10,004 bases of DNA, taken from an uncultured Carnobacterium sp. (GTDB lineage Bacteria; Bacillota; Bacilli; Lactobacillales; Aerococcaceae). How positions within the stretch are numbered: the stretch's first letter is position 1; each line of letters begins with the position of its first letter. The stretch covers positions 1 through 10,004 of the forward strand of contig CALJSD010000024.1 of assembly GCA_937976325.1 (NCBI GenBank). Reading direction: 5' to 3'. Position numbers and translations under genes: made by a program. Below the pieces are notes generated by a model. It ran no database searches and was not told the DNA's origin. It was given only the letters and a program-made list of their open reading frames with translations. This document shows positions 1-6,219 of the stretch, piece by piece.

Positions 1-1382
1 AAGAAAAGAAATTGTTAATCTATTTTAGAGATGTCTTACTTAATTATAATTTTCTCTATTATAAACTAGAGAGTATTAATGGTTACTTTAATTCAATAAG
101 GGAAGAAAGGGAACTATTAAAGAACAAGGGGTCTTCATGGAATTCTTACCTTGGAAATGCAGAATTTGAAATAAAAAATTTAAATGCATTTATTAAATAC
201 AATTGTATTTGTGTTAACCATTTCAAATTGTATCAGGAAATAATTAATAGATATGCTGAAATATTATTAATCAGTTACGCTAATTCAAAACTAGAATATA
301 AAGAAAATTCGGGTTCTTCTATTATAAAAGAACTAGAGGTAGAAGATATCAAAATAATTATGCAATTCTTTGATGTTAAGCTGCTGAAATTTTATTTAGG
401 TAATATGCAGAGTAAAAAACTTAAAATTTCTAAGAACGCAGTAGAATATATATATTCAATAATAGAAAAGTCTATATCAAAATATTCAAGAGATATTCAG
501 GATGATGAGTTAGAAATATGCTTAAAAATTCTACCGTTTATTGAAATAGAGGATTATGAGAAGCTGGTCAGAGTAATGGGAAAACTCTTAAGTATAGATT
601 GTTTCTCGTCAGATGTAGATAGATTATTTTTAATATTGCTCATAAATATTGAAAAGATAGAAGAGAACTCTTTAAACAACCTAATACAAGTAGCTCCTCA
701 ATACTTATCTAATATGGTTGATGCAAGGAACTTAGAAGATAAATATCATTATTATTTCTCACTATTAATGAAGAAAATAGGATTTAAAGATTTGTATATT
801 ATGAGTCTTGATAATTTTTTATATCAAATAATGGAGAAGAGAATTAAAAAAATAGAAGTATTCAATTATACCGATTTTTTTCTCAATTGGTGGGATTGTT
901 TAGATGCAAACTTACAGGATAAAATAAAGACAGTATTTTCAACAGTTGGACAAGGTGAGCTTGGAAATAAATTAATAGATGTTGTACGTATAATGGTAGA
1001 TAGAATATATGATTTTTCTGACCTGAAAGAATACATTTATCACTATTTAATTCAGAATGTAAATAACACTAAAAGAGAGAGTAATCTAATTGGAGAATTC
1101 GGGATTAACCACTTAGCTTGTTTATATTGCCTAGAAGATACAAAATTTTATACAAAAACGCAAATTTTACAAGATATTACTACTGATATCCGAGGAATGA
1201 TGCCTGAAATTGATTGGGATTGGTTTGAAATCAGAGATTATGATGTAATAAAAAGATTGATTGAAGAGCGAGGGATAAAATCAGTAAAAAATAAGTTTTG
1301 TAAAACAGATACAGATAAGAAACAAATCGGTGAGTTTCTTATAAATGAGTTAAGTGAGCAAAAAATTGAATTTGTCGATTAG
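1..1382 (+). CDS. Unrecognised large helical protein, 3' part only (5' end outside window)
   Basis: The reading frame is open from the left edge (first full codon at position 3) to a TAG at 1380-1382, so the true start lies upstream and the TTG at 12 need not be a start. About 459 residues are visible. The composition is rich in Lys, Glu, Ile, Leu and Asn and reads as consecutive amphipathic helices. There is no obvious membrane segment, no Walker A motif and no catalytic motif in the visible part. The C-terminal third has aromatic-rich stretches (FFLNWWDCLD, PEIDWDWFEI). Such helical arrays are common as C-terminal regions of large STAND-like, SIR2-like or other multidomain defence proteins, but that is inference from texture only. 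The gene is much more AT-rich than the genes after 2940, which suggests acquired DNA. It has its own terminator and is not fused to the next gene. Function unknown. Confidence 0.85.
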   Translation, partial: EKKLLIYFRDVLLNYNFLYYKLESINGYFNSIREERELLKNKGSSWNSYLGNAEFEIKNLNAFIKYNCICVNHFKLYQEIINRYAEILLISYANSKLEYKENSGSSIIKELEVEDIKIIMQFFDVKLLKFYLGNMQSKKLKISKNAVEYIYSIIEKSISKYSRDIQDDELEICLKILPFIEIEDYEKLVRVMGKLLSIDCFSSDVDRLFLILLINIEKIEENSLNNLIQVAPQYLSNMVDARNLEDKYHYYFSLLMKKIGFKDLYIMSLDNFLYQIMEKRIKKIEVFNYTDFFLNWWDCLDANLQDKIKTVFSTVGQGELGNKLIDVVRIMVDRIYDFSDLKEYIYHYLIQNVNNTKRESNLIGEFGINHLACLYCLEDTKFYTKTQILQDITTDIRGMMPEIDWDWFEIRDYDVIKRLIEERGIKSVKNKFCKTDTDKKQIGEFLINELSEQKIEFVD

Positions 1383-1421
1383 AAATATCAGCTCCAAATG
1401 ATAATGTTGGAGCTGATATTT
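1383..1421 (+). terminator. Rho-independent terminator, perfect 15-bp stem
   Basis: The arms at 1383-1397 and 1407-1421 are exact reverse complements, with a 9-nt loop. The core pairs ATCAGCTCCAA with TTGGAGCTGAT, and the 3' arm runs into an AT-rich, T-containing tail. It starts directly after the stop codon at 1382. The lower stem is A/T-only, so it could also work in the opposite direction. It separates the upstream gene from the promoter of the next one. Confidence 0.8.
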
Positions 1422-1429
1422 TAAATATA

Positions 1430-1458
1430 TTTTCATAAAGGTAAAGAGTTGTTATAAT
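1430..1458 (+). promoter_or_regulatory. Predicted sigma-A promoter of the 413-residue protein gene
   Basis: A consensus -10 TATAAT lies at 1453-1458. A weaker -35, TTTTCA, lies at 1430-1435 with a 17-bp spacer. The promoter sits between the preceding terminator and the start codon at 1493, so the downstream gene is probably transcribed independently. The ribosome binding site AGAGGAG at 1478-1484 is 8 nt before the ATG. Confidence 0.6.
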
Positions 1459-1492
1459 AAATGTGAAATATTTACTAAGAGGAGATTGACAA

Positions 1493-2734
1493 ATGGGAGA
1501 GATAAAAAAGTCTGAAAATAAGATTCAAAATAAACAATATCATTTAGAACCAGTGCAAACCAATGATGAAGAATTGCAGAGAAAAAAATATTACAAAATA
1601 GAACTTTCAGAGATAGATTTCGCCACCGGACAACTTTTGAATGTAGGTTTAAATCAAGTAAGAGAATTACTTACTTTTTCAGAGTTAGCCAAAAAAGCTC
1701 CTAATGGCTTATTTACAGCATCTACCAATATAGAGAGTTTGACGCAATTTAAAGATGGTAGTTATTCAACGATGGTTCGTGGTATGAATGGACAAATACA
1801 AAAAAATGCAGGGTTTGTTGAGGTGAAAGGTGTTGTTGGCGGTGTTAATATTGCTAGTGTAGTTTCAGTAGGAATGCAAGCTATGTCAATTGTATCTGGA
1901 ACATACTATCTACACGAAATTCATAATCAGTTATCTAACCTCAACAGTAATATGGAAGAATTACTAAACTTTAGAAATGATGATCATATAGGTAAGTTGA
2001 AGGCTATAAACAAAGTGTTAACTGAAATTTCTAACAAAGAAATAATTAGGGAGAGCGATATTAATCAATTAAGAAGACAAAGAGAGGTTGCTAATGAAAT
2101 CTTTGAATCGAGATTTGAAACATATTCTCGGAGAAAAGAACAGATTTTAGGATATGAGAAAAACATCGAAAAACAGATTAATCAAATGAATAAAGACTTA
2201 GTTGTTGCATTTCAGGCTAATAGACTAGAATTAGCAGCGGAATTTATTGAGATATTATCATTGATGAAATTTGGAGAATTACCAGATTACATTAATCAAC
2301 AAATTGAGCTATTTAAAAATAACTATAATAACAGTATTTTGACCAGAATTGATTTAGAGGTTTTAGAAAATAGAGATAGAATCTGTGATTGCTTGATGCA
2401 AGAATATAGTGATTCAAGTAAAAACTTAGAAGTTTTGGATGATACCCTTAACGTTGTTGATGATATGGGCGAAACAGATGTCGTTATGGGTTTGGTTTCA
2501 GTGTTTGGTGGGGTGGTAAGCCTAAGGGAAAAGAGGAAACAAAAGAAAATTAAAAAGGTACAAGAATATATTTTTGGAAAACAAACTAAACTAAGCGATG
2601 AATTATGTAATGCGGTCTCAGATTATTCTTTTGAACGAAAAATTGATTATTTAACTCTAAATAGAGATAAAGAGTTAATTTTTATTAAGAATAATAATCA
2701 ATTACAAGAAATATATGTTCCTGTACAAATTTAA
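1493..2734 (+). CDS. Unrecognised 413-residue helical protein with two hydrophobic patches
   Basis: The ATG at 1493 follows a good Shine-Dalgarno sequence, and the frame ends with TAA. I do not recognise a named family with confidence. Residues 1-35 are polar. Residues 36-112 contain a motif-like stretch (TNIESLTQFKDGSYSTMVRG) that looks conserved in type but that I cannot name. Residues about 113-139 form a Gly/Val/Ser-rich hydrophobic segment that could enter or lie on a membrane. Residues 141-235 are strongly coiled-coil-like (HNQLSNLNSNMEELLNF and following). A second short hydrophobic patch at about 330-343 (VVMGLVSVFGGVVS) is followed at once by the basic stretch REKRKQKKIKK. There is no signal peptide or catalytic motif. 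Two hydrophobic patches within long helices would fit a membrane-associated scaffold or an alpha-helical pore-former-like effector, but this is inference. Its AT-rich composition and unknown neighbour fit accessory or phage-defence cargo. Confidence 0.9.
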   Translation: MGEIKKSENKIQNKQYHLEPVQTNDEELQRKKYYKIELSEIDFATGQLLNVGLNQVRELLTFSELAKKAPNGLFTASTNIESLTQFKDGSYSTMVRGMNGQIQKNAGFVEVKGVVGGVNIASVVSVGMQAMSIVSGTYYLHEIHNQLSNLNSNMEELLNFRNDDHIGKLKAINKVLTEISNKEIIRESDINQLRRQREVANEIFESRFETYSRRKEQILGYEKNIEKQINQMNKDLVVAFQANRLELAAEFIEILSLMKFGELPDYINQQIELFKNNYNNSILTRIDLEVLENRDRICDCLMQEYSDSSKNLEVLDDTLNVVDDMGETDVVMGLVSVFGGVVSLREKRKQKKIKKVQEYIFGKQTKLSDELCNAVSDYSFERKIDYLTLNRDKELIFIKNNNQLQEIYVPVQI

Positions 2735-2740
2735 GATATT

Positions 2741-2748
2741 AAAGGAGG
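2741..2748 (+). promoter_or_regulatory. Strong ribosome binding site of the 46-codon ORF
   Basis: AAAGGAGG lies 7 nt before the ATG at 2756 and 6 nt after the stop of the preceding gene. This near-perfect Shine-Dalgarno sequence is the main reason to believe the short ORF is translated, perhaps from the upstream transcript because no separate promoter is visible in the 21-nt gap. Confidence 0.75.
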
Positions 2749-2755
2749 AGTATTT

Positions 2756-2896
2756 ATGAATTTTAAAAAGGATGAAGTTAAAGAAAAAATCGAAGAAGCT
2801 TGCCTACTAAACGAAGCACTCGAAGATGTCGAAGAAGGACGCGTGCTAGATGGGAAAGAGGCGCTCGTGCAATTAAAAGAAAAATATAATCTGTAA
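2756..2896 (+). CDS. Small 46-residue acidic protein with an antitoxin-like tail
   Basis: The ORF starts at ATG 2756 behind a near-consensus ribosome binding site and ends with TAA at 2894-2896, 8 nt before a strong terminator. The protein is highly charged and predicted helical. Its tail, LEDVEEGRVLDGKEALVQLKEKYNL, has the pattern 'acidic helix, EGRVxDGxEALxxLxxKY' that I associate with the C-terminal toxin-contacting part of small RelB/Phd-like type II antitoxins. It lacks the N-terminal DNA-binding half of such proteins, and no toxin gene follows, so it may be a shortened, orphan or domesticated antitoxin. GC-ending codons (CGC, GTG, GCG, CTC) make its second half look like the host core genome rather than the AT-rich gene before it. 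The family assignment is tentative; that it is a gene is fairly likely. Confidence 0.6.
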   Translation: MNFKKDEVKEKIEEACLLNEALEDVEEGRVLDGKEALVQLKEKYNL

Positions 2897-2904
2897 TAAA
2901 AATG

Positions 2905-2934
2905 AGGACCTAGCAAATATAATTGCTAGGTCCT
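2905..2934. terminator. Bidirectional terminator between the accessory block and niaR
   Basis: A 12-bp perfect stem is formed by AGGACCTAGCAA at 2905-2916 and its reverse complement at 2923-2934, with the loop ATATAA. It is followed by TTCGTTT on the plus strand and by CATTTTTATT on the minus strand, so it can end both the plus-strand 46-codon ORF transcript and the minus-strand niaX-niaR transcript. The niaR stop is 5 bases beyond it. Confidence 0.9.
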
Positions 2935-2939
2935 TTCGT

Positions 2940-3458
2940 TTAATCTTCTTTCACTAAATACCCTAGTTTGTCGAGGGCGTCTTCGATATAGTCGAGGTCC
3001 TGTTGGTTTTCAGCTTCCACTAGATGATAATGCACACCGTCTGTTAGAGACGATAGTGGGCGGAAGTCCGATTGGTGAATTTGCTCCAAGAAGTGCTGAA
3101 CGTCACGACGACAAGTCAGTTTCACGAGCGTTTGGATTTCACCATAGACTGGATGGTCGATTTGAATATTTTGGACGCGACCTCCATTATCGACAATGGC
3201 TAGAAGTTCACTTTCGATAGCTTCGGTATCGTGCTTGACCTTGAAGAGGCGATGAACGTACGGCGAACTCTCTTGCTCCTTGTAGACATATCCGCGGTTC
3301 GTCGATAGAATCGTGGCCCCATCAGCGCGAAGAAGTGCGATGTCTTGCACGATAATTTGTCGTGTTACGTGGAAATGTTCCGCCAGGCTTTGACCGTTGA
3401 GTGGCTTTGGCGCGTTTTTCAGCAGTTTTAGTAGTTCAGCTTTTCGTTCTTTTGGCAT
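2940..3458 (-). CDS. niaR: Niacin-responsive transcriptional repressor NiaR
   Basis: The 172-residue protein has an N-terminal HTH_11-type winged helix (about residues 5-60, with LAEHFHVTRQIIVQDIALLR as the recognition region). A C-terminal 3H domain follows (about 70-170). The 3H hallmarks are visible: H76 in KHDTEAIE, H102 in DHPVYGE, and H143 and H145 in GVHYH. By analogy with the Thermotoga NiaR structure, H76, E84, H143 and H145 would be the metal-site ligands. The family (formerly YrxA) binds nicotinic acid and represses NAD-precursor uptake or synthesis genes. The start lies 12 nt after the niaX stop, with an AGAGGGA ribosome binding site inside the gap, so the two genes form an operon. 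The candidate operator is upstream of niaX, which implies autoregulation. The length is normal for the family. Confidence 0.92.
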   Translation of the reverse strand: MPKERKAELLKLLKNAPKPLNGQSLAEHFHVTRQIIVQDIALLRADGATILSTNRGYVYKEQESSPYVHRLFKVKHDTEAIESELLAIVDNGGRVQNIQIDHPVYGEIQTLVKLTCRRDVQHFLEQIHQSDFRPLSSLTDGVHYHLVEAENQQDLDYIEDALDKLGYLVKED

Positions 3459-3470
3459 AGTGTCCCTCTT

Positions 3471-3992
3471 TTAACGTCTTTTTTGTAAAACTTTATACAC
3501 CGCTAGTGCTATTTCATAGTCTACCATACTGTGAATCACTGTACCAAATCCGACTAGGACGAAGAGGACGTAAAACATGCTTTGTAGATCCGTCCCTGAA
3601 ACGGAGTAGAAGAGCACGCAGGCTAATACTTCTCCGACTGCGTGAATGAGCGCAAGAACAAAGTTGAAAATCCATGACGCTTTGCGGTTTTCAAGAGTCT
3701 TTGGATATTTTTGTAGGAAAAAGGCTCCAAGTGTCGCAAAAATAATATGCGAAAGCGCGCGGAAAACGATAACGAGTGGATACGCCCCGGAAATAAAGAA
3801 TCCGTATGAGGATCCCAGAACGACAAAGATGGCCATCCACGGATTAATAAACATCGCAATAAAAATCGCAACGTGGCTTCCAAGTGTGTACGAAGCTGGT
3901 GGAATCACCAATTTTAATGGCATCGCGATAGGAATGAAGATGGCAATCGCGGTTAATAGTGCGGTTAGTGTCATAAAACGAACATTTTTCAT
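3471..3992 (-). CDS. niaX: Niacin ECF transporter substrate-binding (S) component NiaX
   Basis: This 173-residue, very hydrophobic protein has five to six predicted membrane segments (roughly residues 6-25, 38-70 which may be two, 71-93, 104-131 and 138-169). It has the ECF S-component look: a short N-terminus, then IPIAMPLKLVIPPASYTLGSHVAIFIAMFINP, a stretch I recognise from NiaX proteins. The protein binds nicotinate at the membrane. It should work with the shared ECF module (EcfT plus two ATPases) encoded elsewhere, since no ATPase is present here. It is the first gene of a two-gene operon with niaR, which supports the substrate assignment. The ATG at 3990-3992 is preceded by AAGGAGAG at 4003-4010, slightly long spacing. 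Confidence 0.88.
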   Translation of the reverse strand: MKNVRFMTLTALLTAIAIFIPIAMPLKLVIPPASYTLGSHVAIFIAMFINPWMAIFVVLGSSYGFFISGAYPLVIVFRALSHIIFATLGAFFLQKYPKTLENRKASWIFNFVLALIHAVGEVLACVLFYSVSGTDLQSMFYVLFVLVGFGTVIHSMVDYEIALAVYKVLQKRR

Positions 3993-4015
3993 CAGAATAA
4001 AACTCTCCTTTTGTT

Positions 4016-4031
4016 TACTGTATATACAGTA
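4016..4031. promoter_or_regulatory. Candidate NiaR operator 1, perfect 16-bp palindrome
   Basis: TACTGTATATACAGTA equals its own reverse complement. It abuts the -10 box and covers the predicted transcription start of niaX-niaR. The dimeric NiaR encoded in the same operon is the obvious candidate binder. The palindrome is seen directly; the regulator assignment is inference from context. Confidence 0.75.
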
Positions 4032-4059
4032 GTATAGTTCTGTGTATACAATAAATCAA
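4031..4059 (-). promoter_or_regulatory. Predicted sigma-A promoter of the niaX-niaR operon
   Basis: On the minus strand the -35 is TTGATT (plus coordinates 4054-4059) and the -10 is TATACT (4031-4036), separated by exactly 17 bp. Transcription would begin near 4024, inside the palindrome at 4016-4031. This arrangement suits steric repression by NiaR. Confidence 0.75.
4043..4050. promoter_or_regulatory. Candidate NiaR operator 2, 8-bp palindrome in promoter spacer
   Basis: TGTATACA, within TGTGTATACAAT, is an 8-bp palindrome that shares the TGTATA/TATACA core with the larger operator. Its centre is about 23 bp away, roughly two helical turns. It lies between the -35 and -10 boxes of the niaX promoter, so occupancy would block RNA polymerase. 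Confidence 0.5.
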
Positions 4060-4074
4060 TAGGGAAACTCAACT

Positions 4075-4096
4075 TTTCCGCTCACTTTCCGCTCAT
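4075..4096 (+). repeat. Two tandem copies of an 11-bp unit upstream of the fic promoter
   Basis: TTTCCGCTCAC at 4075-4085 is followed directly by TTTCCGCTCAT at 4086-4096. The two differ only in the last base. The pair lies between the niaX promoter and the fic -35 box at 4104, one helical turn apart. It could be a binding site for a regulator or a small slippage duplication. Confidence 0.6.
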
Positions 4097-4103
4097 AATT
4101 CGC

Positions 4104-4132
4104 TTGATTTGATAAAAAAGTACCAGTACAAT
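4104..4132 (+). promoter_or_regulatory. Predicted sigma-A promoter of the fic gene
   Basis: The -35 TTGATT (4104-4109) and -10 TACAAT (4127-4132) are separated by 17 bp. The fic start codon is 22 bp after the -10 box, so the leader is short. Confidence 0.7.
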
Positions 4133-4154
4133 AAAGAAAAGAGAGGTGAGACGG

Positions 4155-5156
4155 ATGCAAGTAAATTTTCAAATTACAGAAAAGATGTTAGGGCTGGTGC
4201 ACAATATTGCGGAACTCCTGACGAAATATTCCATCGAGAAACGTCCGCTATTACTGCGTAAGGAGAATCGAATCCGATCGATTCAATCCTCCCTTGCGAT
4301 TGAAAATAATAGCCTGACGCTGGAACAGGTGACAGATATTATCGAGGGACGCAGGGTGCTTGGCCCACCAAAGGATATTCATGAGGTGCAAAATGCGTAT
4401 GAGGCGTATGAACGTGTCTTTTCGATGGACCCGTATAGTGTGGAGGATTTCTTGGAGGCACACCACTTGTTAACGCACGGCCTTGTGAAGCATCCGGGAC
4501 AGTTTCGCTTGAGTGATGTTGGCATTTATGATGCGAGTGGGCGAGTGGTTCATGTGGGCGCACGTCCGCAGTTTGTTCCAAGTCTTGTGGAAGAGTTGTT
4601 TTCTTGGGCTAAGAACAGTGATTTGCTTGCTTTAGTGAAATCTTGTCTCGTTCATTTCGAATTGGAAATCATTCATCCATTCGAAGATGGAAATGGTCGC
4701 ATGGGCCGCTTGTGGCAAAGTCTCATCTTAAGCAGGTGGAATCCGTTATTCGAATGGCTCCCGATTGAGTCGGTGATTCATGCGCATCAACAAGGCTATT
4801 ATGACGCACTCGCCATCAGTAACAAGGAAAATGATGCGACTGCTTTTGTCGAATTTATGCTTGAAGTGATTTTGGAAACTCTTGAAGAAGTGAAAGTACA
4901 AGACCGCATCGAAGAAGTGAGTGCTGAGTATGTCGTCTTGCCTTCGTTAAAACCAAAAGAGCGAGAAGTCTTTGAACAAGTGAAGGCTTATCTAGAGCAG
5001 TATGGAAATATCGGCAACCAGCAGACACAAGAACTCATTGGGCTTAGTGCCGCAACTGTCCGACGTTATTTATCGTTCTTCGTGGAAGTTGGGTTACTGA
5101 CTTCAAGCGGAAGCACAAAAGGGAAGTTATATACATTAAAAAAGGCGTCTAAGTAG
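4155..5156 (+). CDS. Fic-domain protein (probable AMP transferase) with C-terminal winged helix
   Basis: The 333-residue protein carries the Fic active-site motif HPFEDGNGRMGR at residues 174-185. H174 is the catalytic His, and the GNGR loop binds the nucleotide phosphates. An inhibitory-helix motif SLAIEN at 46-51, matching (S/T)xxxE(G/N), lies near the N-terminus. That places it with self-inhibited Fic proteins in which E50 would block ATP until relieved. The domain order is an N-terminal Fic_N-like helical region, the Fic core at about 95-240, and a winged helix-turn-helix at about 265-330 (TQELIGLSAATVRRYLSFF). Known relatives transfer AMP to protein targets; the target here is unknown. 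I chose the ATG at 4155 because an upstream in-frame GTG at 4146 lies inside the Shine-Dalgarno sequence AGAGAGGTGAG. The gene is monocistronic, sits between two metabolic loci and has no antitoxin partner. Confidence 0.92.
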   Translation: MQVNFQITEKMLGLVHNIAELLTKYSIEKRPLLLRKENRIRSIQSSLAIENNSLTLEQVTDIIEGRRVLGPPKDIHEVQNAYEAYERVFSMDPYSVEDFLEAHHLLTHGLVKHPGQFRLSDVGIYDASGRVVHVGARPQFVPSLVEELFSWAKNSDLLALVKSCLVHFELEIIHPFEDGNGRMGRLWQSLILSRWNPLFEWLPIESVIHAHQQGYYDALAISNKENDATAFVEFMLEVILETLEEVKVQDRIEEVSAEYVVLPSLKPKEREVFEQVKAYLEQYGNIGNQQTQELIGLSAATVRRYLSFFVEVGLLTSSGSTKGKLYTLKKASK

Positions 5157-5165
5157 ACGCCTTTT
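5140..5165. terminator. Bidirectional terminator overlapping the fic stop codon
   Basis: AAAAGGCGTCT at 5140-5150 pairs with AGACGCCTTTT at 5155-5165, with the 4-nt loop AAGT. On the minus strand the stem runs into a six-T tract, so it is a strong terminator for mleR. On the plus strand the tail TTTTACTATTTTTT ends fic. The hairpin includes the last fic codons and its TAG at 5154-5156. The mleR stop lies 2 bases beyond. Confidence 0.85.
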
Positions 5166-5166
5166 A

Positions 5167-6057
5167 CTATTTTTTAAGGAATTGAATTTGTTCAAGAATA
5201 TAGGTTTCAATTTGTTTGAATTTCTTGTCAGTGATTTTTCCGCCTTTTTGTTTAGCTAAGTATAAATAGAATTGGACAGGCTCTGTCTCGTCTAGTTCAA
5301 TTAATTGAATACCGTTAAGTTTCAAGAAGTCCACGAGAAGACCTACCGTATTTTTTTGCTTGATAAAGTTTTCAAATCCATGAATATCGCTGACCTCGGC
5401 TAAAATGTTTGGAACGATTCCATACGCATTCATAAACCGCCAGAATACTTCATTGTGAACAAAGTGTTCGTTAAAAAGAATGAATTCTTCTTGTTCTACT
5501 TGAGAAAGGTGAACATGCGATGCTTTTGCCAATGGATAATCTTTAGACACTGCCAATTTAAAAGGGAAGGTTGCGATTTTTTTCAAATCATGTTGCGAAC
5601 TAGTTACCTCTTTGCATGTTCCGAATAAAGCAATATCTAGTTGGTTTGATGCAATCTTCTTCGTAATTTCTTTAGAGCCATCTTCCAGTAAGATGATTTC
5701 TGTACCAAAAATCTGTTCGAGTGAAGACAAATGTTGGGTCAAATCGAAGAATCGAGAAAGAGCGGCAGTAATTCCAATCTTTACACGGCTATTATTGGAG
5801 GCTTTTAGGGCAGCCTTTCCCATTTCAAGTTGTTGCAAGGCGTTTTGAGAAAATTGTCTAAAAATTTGCCCTTCTTTTGTGAGGAAAATTTTTGAATGGG
5901 ATTGATCTCTAACAATGAGCTGAACGCCGAGTGTATCTTCTAACCCTTTGATGGCGTAGCTAACAGTTGGTTGACTGACTTTGAATTTAGCAGCTACTTT
6001 TGAAAATGATTTTAAACGGCATAATTCGTTGAAGTACTTAAGTTGTTGAAGTTTCAT
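5167..6057 (-). CDS. mleR: LysR-type regulator of the malolactic locus (MleR)
   Basis: The 296-residue protein has classic LysR architecture. An N-terminal winged helix-turn-helix spans about residues 1-60 (LKSFSKVAAKFKVSQPTVSYAIKGLEDTLG), with a linker helix to about 88. A periplasmic-binding-protein-like effector domain runs from about 90 to 290. The start MKLQQLKYFNELC is typical of MleR-like proteins. It is divergent from mleS-mleP across a 423-bp intergenic region, the usual layout for a LysR activator and its target. By family knowledge, MleR senses L-malate and activates mleS. The effector is not readable from the sequence, so the specific name rests mainly on context. Length is normal and no key part is missing. 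Confidence 0.88.
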   Translation of the reverse strand: MKLQQLKYFNELCRLKSFSKVAAKFKVSQPTVSYAIKGLEDTLGVQLIVRDQSHSKIFLTKEGQIFRQFSQNALQQLEMGKAALKASNNSRVKIGITAALSRFFDLTQHLSSLEQIFGTEIILLEDGSKEITKKIASNQLDIALFGTCKEVTSSQHDLKKIATFPFKLAVSKDYPLAKASHVHLSQVEQEEFILFNEHFVHNEVFWRFMNAYGIVPNILAEVSDIHGFENFIKQKNTVGLLVDFLKLNGIQLIELDETEPVQFYLYLAKQKGGKITDKKFKQIETYILEQIQFLKK

Positions 6058-6108
6058 AGATGCTCATCCTCATATATAATTTTTTTATAACCTGACCTCT
6101 GTTTGACT

Positions 6109-6137
6109 ATGCTATAAGTTATTTTTTAAAATGTCAA
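6109..6137 (-). promoter_or_regulatory. Predicted mleR promoter
   Basis: On the minus strand a consensus -35 TTGACA (plus 6132-6137) and a -10 TAGCAT (plus 6109-6114) are separated by 17 bp. Its upstream half overlaps the dyad at 6134-6161, which fits autoregulation by MleR. Confidence 0.65.
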
Positions 6138-6161
6138 TCGTAAAGAAGGCTGAACGATTGA
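6134..6161. promoter_or_regulatory. Candidate MleR-binding dyad over the mleR -35 box
   Basis: TCAATCGT at 6134-6141 and its exact reverse complement ACGATTGA at 6154-6161 are separated by 12 bp. The left arm overlaps the mleR -35. A second, offset inverted pair surrounds it: AAGTTAT at 6116-6122 and ATAACTT at 6163-6169. LysR proteins bind interrupted dyads in divergent promoters, so MleR is the natural candidate. The repeats are seen; binding is inferred. Confidence 0.5.
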
Positions 6162-6219
6162 TATAACTTTTTATGGTGAATAGAATCAACTTCGTTTTAT
6201 ATATTTATTGCGAAATGTG

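Noticed and set aside
2731..2916. Minus-strand Ser-rich ORF over the 46-codon gene
   Set aside because: It is a low-complexity antisense reading of the Lys/Glu-rich 46-codon ORF and begins inside a terminator.
3646..4032. Plus-strand ORF antisense to niaX
   Set aside because: It mirrors the niaX coding sequence, has no ribosome binding site, and runs across the operator region.
4146..4154. Upstream GTG start for the fic gene
   Set aside because: The GTG is part of the Shine-Dalgarno sequence itself. The ATG at 4155 has proper spacing.
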